From: CAYWBI01 sp964456445
Lineage (GTDB): Bacteria; Calditrichota; Calditrichia; Calditrichales; J004
DNA length: 10,267 nucleotides
Assembly (NCBI GenBank): GCA_964456445.1
Contig: CAYWBI010000139.1
Span: forward strand, 1 to 10,267
Direction: 5' to 3'
The translations under genes were made by a program, and so were the position numbers. Shown piece after piece: positions 1 through 5,752 of this stretch (position 1 is the stretch's first letter; every line of letters begins with the position of its first letter). Under the pieces are notes generated by a model. It was not told where the DNA came from, made no database searches, and was given only the letters and a program-made list of their open reading frames with translations.

Positions 1-157
1 GCTCCCGCACGGGGAGCGACACCTGCAGGATATAATCATTTTTATAATGTTTTTATGTTTCAATCCACGCTCCCGCACGGGGAGCGACAGTGATTTACCT
101 GGGGGGCGATGCGGCTAATAACTATGTTTCAATCCACGCTCCCGCACGGGGAGCGAC
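1..157 (-). CRISPR. Type I-C CRISPR array, leader-proximal end
   Basis: Two complete identical 32-bp repeats lie at 57-88 and 126-157, and the last 20 bp of a third at 1-20, so the array continues off the left edge. On the plus strand each repeat starts GTTTCAATCCAC and then has the inverted arms CGCTCCC and GGGAGCG around GCACG, followed by AC. Read on the minus strand the hairpin is followed by TGGATTGAAAC, the 11-nt 5' handle typical of type I-C crRNAs, so transcription runs on the minus strand in line with the cas genes. Spacers are 21-56 (36 bp, very AT-rich) and 89-125 (37 bp). The repeat at 157 adjoins the leader and should border the newest spacer (89-125). All visible repeats are undegraded, which fits the active end of an array. 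Confidence 0.98.
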
Positions 158-328
158 TGCGCCCTTTTTAAAGCCCGATATCCCGGGCTTTCCCAGAGCT
201 GTTTTGCGAACGGCGGTAATTGCCGCAATTACTTTTTTCTTGCCTTCTTTTTAAACCTCTGTTTTGCTTTTGTTTATCGACGGCTTCCCCCTTCCCCTTT
301 TTTATGTGCGCTTTAGGTTCGCGCGGGT
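158..328 (-). promoter_or_regulatory. CRISPR leader
   Basis: These 171 bp between the cas2 stop codon and the first repeat are the expected leader, which in type I systems holds the array promoter and the signals for spacer insertion. On the minus strand the sequence is purine-rich. It contains a perfect inverted repeat AAAGCCCG/CGGGCTTT (170-177 and 184-191) close to the first repeat, a second GTAATTG/CAATTAC (216-222 and 226-232), and a 9-base direct repeat CTGTTTTGC (plus strand) at 199-207 and 259-267, exactly 60 bp apart. I could not pick out a convincing -35/-10 pair. The leader assignment rests on position and orientation; the role of the repeats is inference. Confidence 0.75.
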
Positions 329-619
329 TTACAACACCAGCGGACCGTCCGGGTCAAGGCTTTCCTTTGCCCCGATATGTTCGATCCGCCGTTTCCAGTT
401 GGCGCCAAGAAAATAAAACCGCAGGCTGTCCTTTTCCTCATCGATGGTTTCAATCAACCGGGCGCGTACCTTTACCCACAGCGCCGGGTCCAGACTGCAT
501 TCAAAAACGGAGTATTGTACGCGTTGACCGTAATTAGTACAAATTTTGGCCACCCTTCGCAAACGCCGGGCGCCGCGTTTATCGTCCATACTGATATCAT
601 AACTTATAAGCACCATCAT
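329..619 (-). CDS. cas2: Cas2, CRISPR adaptation protein
   Basis: Cas2 is the small ferredoxin-fold dimer at the centre of the Cas1-Cas2 integrase. The 96-residue product is of normal family length. Its first strand reads MMVLISYDIS with the conserved Asp at residue 8, followed by the basic helix RGARRLRRVAKICTNYG and the typical QYSVFECSL strand. The frame is open further upstream to 727, but that extension lies inside cas1. The start at 619 is preferred because GGAG sits 8 nt upstream, inside the last codons of cas1; a second ATG at 616 directly follows and would be 11 nt away. Only 4 nt separate the cas1 stop from this start, so translation is likely coupled. Composition is GC-rich like cas1 and cas4. 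It is the last cas gene before the leader. Confidence 0.97.
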   Translation of the reverse strand: MMVLISYDISMDDKRGARRLRRVAKICTNYGQRVQYSVFECSLDPALWVKVRARLIETIDEEKDSLRFYFLGANWKRRIEHIGAKESLDPDGPLVL

Positions 620-623
620 AGTT

Positions 624-1655
624 TCATCTCCAGATAAAGGGCGGATAGCCGTCCAGATCTCCGCGGATAAAGCGGGCCATGAGCTGGGCCTGGGCAAACA
701 GGACCATCCCCAAAGGGATCTTTTCATCTAAAAATGGATGTTTTAACTCTTCCTGTTTGCGTTCCTGATAGGCCACCAGCACGGTCTTACGTGTATCGTC
801 GTCCATCAGCACCGCGCCGGATTCGCTTTGCTCAAACCCTTTCGGATTAATTTTTTTAAGATTGATCAGCGACAACGCCAGGCGATCTGCCAGCACCGAA
901 CGCATTTCTTCCATCAAATCCAGCCCAAGCCCCTGCCGTCCCGGACGGTCACGGTGCAAAAAACCCACGGCGGGATCCAGCCCCACGCTTTCCAGGGCGG
1001 AACAGGCGTCGTGGTAGAGCAGGGTGTAAACAAAGGAAAGCATGGCATTAACGGCATCCCGCGGCGGGCGACGGTTACGGTTTTTAAAGACAAACGATTC
1101 CTTCTGCGCGGTAATCAATTGATCAAACAGCGCAAAGTAATCCGCAGCAATCTTGCCTTCCATACCGCGCACCGTATCCAGCGCCGCCCCCTTTTCCAAC
1201 TGACGGACAAGCTGGCGGATTTCATTTTCCGCCAGGGCAAATTTTTCCTTATCGATCTTATCCCCATGGTCGCGGCGGGCCCGGGTCAGGACCTTAAGTG
1301 TATTCAGCGCCTTACCAAGGACAATATTAGCGGCGACCCCGGCCGAGTGTTCCGGGCTGTCGGCCAACCGGTACTGCTGGCGGCGCAACAGCACGTTACC
1401 GGAAACAGGGCCCTGCACCCGCGCCAAAAACCGGCCATGATTGGTAAGAAAACTGACGCCCACATCGTTTTGCGCGCAATGCCCCAGCAAAAACGGGCTG
1501 CAGGTTACCTGTCCAAAACAGACCAAGCCGCTCAAGGTATGGATGGGCAAACGGGCGCGTACCTGGTTTTCCACTTTAATGGCCACGGTTTCGCCGTCCT
1601 TAAACAGCCAACTGCCCTGTGTGGTGATATACAGGGTGTTCAACATTTTCCGCAT
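624..1655 (-). CDS. cas1: Cas1, type I-C CRISPR integrase
   Basis: Cas1 is the metal-dependent integrase that, with Cas2, inserts prespacers at the leader-repeat junction. The 343-residue length fits the I-C type. An N-terminal beta domain (about 1-95) is followed by a helical catalytic domain. The expected metal ligands are visible: Glu166 in GMEGKIAADYF, His234 in GFLHRDRPGR, and Asp246/Glu249 in LGLDLMEEMR. The start overlaps the cas4 stop by one base (TGATG), with GGAG 7 nt upstream; an ATG three codons later is less well placed. The coupling with cas4 matches their joint work in prespacer processing. GC content is high, with 40 of 60 bases G or C in 961-1020, clearly above the interference genes. 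Confidence 0.98.
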   Translation of the reverse strand: MRKMLNTLYITTQGSWLFKDGETVAIKVENQVRARLPIHTLSGLVCFGQVTCSPFLLGHCAQNDVGVSFLTNHGRFLARVQGPVSGNVLLRRQQYRLADSPEHSAGVAANIVLGKALNTLKVLTRARRDHGDKIDKEKFALAENEIRQLVRQLEKGAALDTVRGMEGKIAADYFALFDQLITAQKESFVFKNRNRRPPRDAVNAMLSFVYTLLYHDACSALESVGLDPAVGFLHRDRPGRQGLGLDLMEEMRSVLADRLALSLINLKKINPKGFEQSESGAVLMDDDTRKTVLVAYQERKQEELKHPFLDEKIPLGMVLFAQAQLMARFIRGDLDGYPPFIWR

Positions 1656-2311
1656 CAGCTTTCTCCAATCATACGTTGTACATAACCGCGCACGGAGCGG
1701 ATTTTATCGGGCATGCAAATGGCGATCAGCGAACAGGCTTTGCAGCGGGCGTCATAACGGGCCGGGGGCGTGACGCGGGCATCGAACAGTTCATGTACCC
1801 GCCGGGCGGTTTGAACCGTAAGCCCACGCAGCTCAGGATCGAAACGTACAGGCTGCCGTCGTTTATTTTTACCGTAAAATATTGCGCCTTCGGGAATATC
1901 TGTTTTGAGCATCTCCTCCAGGCACAGGGCCTGGGCGCATAATTGCACTTCGTCGGATTTGTCCTTTTTGGGTTTACCGCGTTTATACTCCACCGGGAAA
2001 GGCTGCCAGAGGCCGGACTGCCCTTTAAGTTTTGCCCCCTGCCCGCCTTTTGGGCAACGATGAAATTCGACCATATCCGATTGCCCCACCAGGCCAAGCT
2101 GATAGGAAACCAGGCGCAGGGTCCGCACCAGACGGATTTTTCTACGTTGCTCGTTTTGGGCCGAATGCACCTTTTCGTGCATCATGTTGCCCCACATGGT
2201 GAGGGTATTTTCGGCCCATTGCTGTTCAAGATGGATCAAGGCCCATTGGCGTTCGCAAAAAAGCACATGTTGCAGCCCGGAGAGCATTAGGAGTTCAGTT
2301 TCCGAATACAT
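1655..2311 (-). CDS. cas4: Cas4, Fe-S exonuclease for spacer acquisition
   Basis: Cas4 is a RecB-family nuclease with an Fe-S cluster that trims prespacers and helps select the PAM and orientation, in complex with Cas1-Cas2. The 218-residue protein has the four cluster cysteines: Cys19 (FCERQWAL) and Cys190, Cys193 and Cys199 (CKACSLIAIC). The nuclease motifs are His45 (HEKVH), Asp79 (GQSDMVEF) and Glu108-x-Lys110 (PVEYKRG). Nothing essential appears missing. The ATG lies 3 nt after the cas7 stop without a clear ribosome binding site and is partly inside a short hairpin at 2310-2325, so it probably depends on ribosomes finishing cas7. Its base composition resembles cas1 and cas2 and differs sharply from cas7. 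Confidence 0.98.
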   Translation of the reverse strand: MYSETELLMLSGLQHVLFCERQWALIHLEQQWAENTLTMWGNMMHEKVHSAQNEQRRKIRLVRTLRLVSYQLGLVGQSDMVEFHRCPKGGQGAKLKGQSGLWQPFPVEYKRGKPKKDKSDEVQLCAQALCLEEMLKTDIPEGAIFYGKNKRRQPVRFDPELRGLTVQTARRVHELFDARVTPPARYDARCKACSLIAICMPDKIRSVRGYVQRMIGES

Positions 2312-2325
2312 GGCTTAAAAGCCAT
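2310..2325 (-). promoter_or_regulatory. Small hairpin over the cas7 stop/cas4 start
   Basis: On the plus strand ATGGCTT (2310-2316) and AAGCCAT (2319-2325) are perfectly complementary with two bases between them. In the mRNA this gives a stem of about six pairs with a tight loop that contains the cas7 stop codon and reaches into the cas4 start codon. No good ribosome binding site precedes cas4. A ribosome terminating on cas7 would melt the stem, so translational coupling is a reasonable inference. The stem is short and could be chance. Confidence 0.35.
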
Positions 2326-3154
2326 CAATTTCATCAGGATCAAGCCCGTCTAAATGTGAAAGGCTGTAGCTTCCATCCGAATTTACTGATAAAGTACGGT
2401 GTACCTTTGCCGAAGAATACTGGCCGGATTTACAATTATGTTTCCACCAAATAACTTTTTCTACTGCCATGCTGCCTTCCGGCCTTGCCGAAGAGGCATC
2501 ACCTTCGAATAAGGTTGGCAAGATATTTTTAACGACTTTGGCATCTTGGTCGCTAAAACCGGTTTTTTCGGCCAATTGAGGGTTCATACTACCATAGGTT
2601 ACATATACGGCATTATCAACACGATGCTTCATGCCCATGGTATCGGAGGCTTTTTTACTGCCATCGCCTTCGCCACTGACGCTCTTTGTAATTTGGATAC
2701 TCGAGACCATAATTGGTTTTATGCTAAATGCTGATTGAATAGATACGGGGCCACGGATTGCTATGGATACGCCTTCCTTATTATTATTTTTAAATGCAAA
2801 TAATTGTCCGAAAGTCCGCACATCCAACCATTTTTCACAAGCACGTTTTGCAGTTTGCACAGTTTCTGTTTTTTTTATATTAAAAGCTTCTTTTCCTATG
2901 CCATATTCCTGAGATTCAGCACGTGCCCTTAAACTTGGCATCCCATCACTTTTATTATCATCTGATTGGACAAATACATTTTGTTTCAATGCCATCATAC
3001 GATTTCTAATTTTTCTTTTTAAACATACATCCGAGATTTCACCGAACCCTTCATAATCAACTCTAGGTCTATTATTATTTAAAGGATCGCCATTGGGGTT
3101 TGCTCTTTTTACGTTTATAATGACAGCAAAATCAATTTTATTTTGTAAACTCAT
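2315..3154 (-). CDS. cas7: Cas7c (Csd2), Cascade backbone subunit
   Basis: Cas7 is the RAMP-fold protein that polymerises along the crRNA to form the Cascade backbone. The 279-residue product has the hallmark N-terminal block of Csd2: KRANPNGDP near residues 17-25, then RPRVDYEGFGEISDVCLKRK. The C-terminal part includes MGMKHRVDNAVYVTYGSM, typical of the family. The frame begins at an ATG at 3166, but GGAGG at 3160-3164 lies 5 nt before the second ATG at 3154, so translation almost certainly starts there with MSLQNKIDF. A 29-nt gap separates it from the cas8c stop. The strong site fits the need for many Cas7 copies per complex. The gene is AT-rich (22 of 60 bases G or C in 2401-2460), in contrast to cas4 just downstream. 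Confidence 0.98.
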   Translation of the reverse strand: MSLQNKIDFAVIINVKRANPNGDPLNNNRPRVDYEGFGEISDVCLKRKIRNRMMALKQNVFVQSDDNKSDGMPSLRARAESQEYGIGKEAFNIKKTETVQTAKRACEKWLDVRTFGQLFAFKNNNKEGVSIAIRGPVSIQSAFSIKPIMVSSIQITKSVSGEGDGSKKASDTMGMKHRVDNAVYVTYGSMNPQLAEKTGFSDQDAKVVKNILPTLFEGDASSARPEGSMAVEKVIWWKHNCKSGQYSSAKVHRTLSVNSDGSYSLSHLDGLDPDEIDGF

Positions 3155-3183
3155 TACGTCCTCCATTAATTATTATCATCATC

Positions 3184-3567
3184 TTATTTATTATTTTCAT
3201 TATTTTTTTTCTTCTGGAATTCTAATCTTTGAACATGATATGCCAGTAAAAACTCACCTGATAAAGGGCTATCATCCATAAAGGATGATTCTACAAACTT
3301 TGAATATACCTCATCCAAATCTTTCTCCCTATTAACAATAAACCCTCTTCTTTTATTGTAGAGTCTTTGTTTATAAGGCTGTAGTGCCATTTCTATATTT
3401 CGCCAGGTGCTAAATGGCCTCTCGGCAAAATATTGCATGAGACGAGCAGCAGTAGTGCTACGTTTTTCTTGAGCAACAATTAGTGCCATTTCTTCAATAT
3501 ATTCTGCAATTGCCAATAAACGGCCATATAAATAATCTCTGGAATTATTACTTTCTTCTATAGCCAT
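3184..3567 (-). CDS. cas11c: Cas11c, small subunit translated from inside cas8c
   Basis: Type I-C Cascade is known to contain a small subunit made by internal initiation within cas8c. Here an in-frame ATG at 3567 (Met492 of Cas8c) is preceded by AAAAGGAGAG; the AAGGAG core at 3578-3583 is 10 nt from the ATG. This is as strong as the sites before the main cas genes and is not expected by chance in an AT-rich reading frame. The product would be 127 residues, beginning MAIEESNNSRDYLYGRLLAI, largely helical and with a basic middle (KQRLYNKRRG), close to known Cas11c sizes. It shares its stop codon with cas8c. Its expected role is to form the belly of Cascade and stabilise the R-loop. The start is read from sequence; the function comes from the known family. 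Confidence 0.78.
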   Translation of the reverse strand: MAIEESNNSRDYLYGRLLAIAEYIEEMALIVAQEKRSTTAARLMQYFAERPFSTWRNIEMALQPYKQRLYNKRRGFIVNREKDLDEVYSKFVESSFMDDSPLSGEFLLAYHVQRLEFQKKKNNENNK

Positions 3568-5040
3568 AATATATTCTCTCCTTTTATTTAAATCAGTCTG
3601 TCTTATGCAAAAACCTTTATATAAACTGCATGCAATACCAATATTCTTTTCCCAAAGCCAAAGTTTATCCTTGGAGTATTTAGTTTTATTTACAGCGCTT
3701 TTTATAGCCAAATTAACAATATCTAGTGGGAAAGGCCTTCCCTCAACAATACATGGTAAAATACGCTGTAATGTATTTTTTTTTAGTGAATCACTAAGAT
3801 TAGCTCCAAAGCAAGTATTATAAATATCAAAAGGATTTGGACAACCGGGTAGCCAAATTGTTTTTTTTTCATCTTTGTGTCTCTGATACCAAGCAAACTC
3901 AATATGCCATTTCATAATCTTATCAATATATTCTTCTGCGAACATTTCTTTATAGTATGTTATCGCCAGCCGCCCCGTTGTAGCGGAATCGAGTCCCATA
4001 ATTATAATCTCTTCCGTCGGAATTAATTTTTGGCTAAAACCAAGCATATACTTTCTTAAGTTTACAGCAAAAGTCTGACCAAGATCGCTTGAATGATTCA
4101 ATATTTCATTTGATTCTTCAATTTCATTTTCATCTCCTTCTTCTAAAAAGGAAAATGTATCGGCCAAGGGTTTCGGTACGTTTCTGCCAGAAACAGCCCA
4201 TGATACAATGGCCTGATCCCCATTCCTATATCCTTGCCTACTAATAAGCCAACGAAGTGTATTATGAGCTTTTTGAGTTACTTCATATCCTACACTCGCC
4301 GCCTGTGAAGCATTCAGAAACCTTCCTTTGTAAGTAAATCCGCTTGTATCGTTTGATGATATTAATTTTCCGCCATCACCTGAATTTCGTATAAAACGTG
4401 GATGCTTTTCCGCAATTCTCATAGACTTGCCCGTAACGTAACAGAATCCGTTTTTTGCATTATATTTGTTATCATAATCAATCCAAGCATTGATTAGAGA
4501 AGTATCTTCCCAAGTAGCGCTAACAGGATTATTTTCTTCTTCGACTCTCCACCTAATAAAAGCTTTATCCGCTTTAATTTTAGTAGAACCACTTTTACCT
4601 TTAAAGTTAAATGGGAATTCAATAGAACTAGAAACGTCATTCCATAAGTTCTTTTTTATTAAATATGTATATATTGCGGTAATTTTGGGATGGGAATACT
4701 CAGATAAATTCCATGACTTTAATTGACTTATATATTTTTCGTATCTTTCAGAATCAATTCCAGGAAAATCCGCTGCACAATAACCGATCTCATCTGATAA
4801 TGGATGTGGTGCATTGAGTTTACCTGTTCTATTTGCAGAACTTTCAGTACTGGGAATAATTGTTGATGCTTCGTTTGCCTCTAATTTTCTTATCCTATTC
4901 AGATCAATATTTCCATTAATATCTATTACAATCTCAATATGAGCATTTTTACTTATATGCGAAATTGGCCAAATTGACGGTGGCTGATCCAAACTTTGGA
5001 TACATTCATGGGTTTGGTATAATTTGCTAATCCAACTCAT
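3184..5040 (-). CDS. cas8c: Cas8c (Csd1), Cascade large subunit
   Basis: Cas8c is the large subunit of type I-C Cascade, which recognises the PAM and recruits Cas3. The 618-residue length is normal. The central Csd1 signature is clear: GFCYVTGK near 198-205, HPRFIRNSGDGGKLISSND near 213-231, GFTYKGRF near 234-241, then VGYEVTQKAHNTLRWLISRQG near 250-270. A charged, probably flexible stretch follows at about 298-316. The C-terminal helical part from Met492 matches the small-subunit region that type I-C systems also translate separately. The start codon overlaps the cas5 stop by 4 nt (ATGA), with GGAG 8 nt upstream. GC content is low, with 23 of 60 bases in 4501-4560. Confidence 0.97.
   Translation of the reverse strand: MSWISKLYQTHECIQSLDQPPSIWPISHISKNAHIEIVIDINGNIDLNRIRKLEANEASTIIPSTESSANRTGKLNAPHPLSDEIGYCAADFPGIDSERYEKYISQLKSWNLSEYSHPKITAIYTYLIKKNLWNDVSSSIEFPFNFKGKSGSTKIKADKAFIRWRVEEENNPVSATWEDTSLINAWIDYDNKYNAKNGFCYVTGKSMRIAEKHPRFIRNSGDGGKLISSNDTSGFTYKGRFLNASQAASVGYEVTQKAHNTLRWLISRQGYRNGDQAIVSWAVSGRNVPKPLADTFSFLEEGDENEIEESNEILNHSSDLGQTFAVNLRKYMLGFSQKLIPTEEIIIMGLDSATTGRLAITYYKEMFAEEYIDKIMKWHIEFAWYQRHKDEKKTIWLPGCPNPFDIYNTCFGANLSDSLKKNTLQRILPCIVEGRPFPLDIVNLAIKSAVNKTKYSKDKLWLWEKNIGIACSLYKGFCIRQTDLNKRREYIMAIEESNNSRDYLYGRLLAIAEYIEEMALIVAQEKRSTTAARLMQYFAERPFSTWRNIEMALQPYKQRLYNKRRGFIVNREKDLDEVYSKFVESSFMDDSPLSGEFLLAYHVQRLEFQKKKNNENNK
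3578..3583 (-). promoter_or_regulatory. Internal ribosome binding site for Cas11c
   Basis: The minus strand reads AAGGAG within AAAAGGAGAG, seven matches in a row (AAAGGAG) to the consensus Shine-Dalgarno sequence, 10 nt before the in-frame ATG at 3567. It sits within the Cas8c codons for KRREYIM. This site supports separate translation of the small subunit. Confidence 0.75.
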
Positions 5041-5741
5041 AACTCTTTCTCCAATTTTTCAACTGGCATGAGGTTCTCGTCCAAGGCAAACTCTTTACGT
5101 TTCATCGGCCTAATAAAACGCCTTACTTCACATTCCTTAGGTTTGGGGAAATTAATAACCCCAAACTTCATAGTCGCATTCCAAAATCGGCTATATAATT
5201 CTTCATTACCTGTTTCATCGGGATAGTCAAAGCCATGAAACATTAATCCAAAAGCTAATTCATCAAGATTATCATACGGGCTTGCGCATTCTCCAAATTC
5301 ACAAGGTTCAACATACCCCTGGCAATCTCGTGTCCCAAGGAAGATATCCTGGCGCCCTCCTTTTTCCAACATGCGTTTTGCAATTGAATAATGTTTCCCG
5401 TCAATACGATCATTTTTTAATTTTTCACGGTGGTAATTCCATTCAAAATGGGCCAGTACCTGATACTCGACCTCATGAAGAAAGGTATAGATCGCCAAGC
5501 TGTTTCCCCCTCCCCAAATTAGCGGTTTAATCCCTTTTGTTTGCGTCCGTATGGGTTTCATCACCCGTACTTTATCCACATACCAGATAAGGGTTGGCTT
5601 CCAATATATGGATTTAAGTATCCCTTTTATTGCCTCATAGGTTGGGATCTGGTACGAAAATTTTTCGCCACCTATTTTGGTTAAAGGATCGGTGAATAAT
5701 GCATAGCGGCCATATACTTTAAAGCTAATTTCATTTCGCAT
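5037..5741 (-). CDS. cas5c: Cas5c (Cas5d), pre-crRNA processing ribonuclease
   Basis: Type I-C lacks Cas6; Cas5c cuts each repeat at the base of its hairpin and then caps the 5' handle in Cascade. The 234-residue RAMP protein retains the catalytic residues known from the Bacillus halodurans enzyme at the same numbers: Tyr46 (SIYWKPT) and Lys116-His117 (DGKHYSIAKR). Other family blocks are visible, including YEAIKGILKSIYWKP, GGGNSLAIYTFL and QDIFLGTRDCQGYVEP. A very strong AAAAGGAGGT lies just before the ATG, 11 nt after the cas3 stop, and the end overlaps cas8c by 4 nt. Cleavage of the adjacent repeat should leave the handle UGGAUUGAAAC. The strong site and intact triad suggest an active enzyme. 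Confidence 0.97.
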   Translation of the reverse strand: MRNEISFKVYGRYALFTDPLTKIGGEKFSYQIPTYEAIKGILKSIYWKPTLIWYVDKVRVMKPIRTQTKGIKPLIWGGGNSLAIYTFLHEVEYQVLAHFEWNYHREKLKNDRIDGKHYSIAKRMLEKGGRQDIFLGTRDCQGYVEPCEFGECASPYDNLDELAFGLMFHGFDYPDETGNEELYSRFWNATMKFGVINFPKPKECEVRRFIRPMKRKEFALDENLMPVEKLEKEL

Positions 5742-5752
5742 GGCACCTCCTT

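Noticed and set aside
216..240. Hairpin GTAATTG/CAATTAC followed by a T-run on the plus strand, like a terminator.
   Set aside because: Array and cas transcription run on the minus strand, where no T-run follows. The stem is short and AT-rich, so I list it only as a leader element.
620..727. Upstream extension of the cas2 frame by 36 residues.
   Set aside because: It overlaps cas1 and has no family resemblance; the ATG at 619 has a proper ribosome binding site and the normal Cas2 N-terminus.
828..1685. Long plus-strand frame of 285 residues.
   Set aside because: It lies opposite cas1, whose motifs are unmistakable; the antisense frame is a by-product of GC-rich codons and has no recognisable domain.
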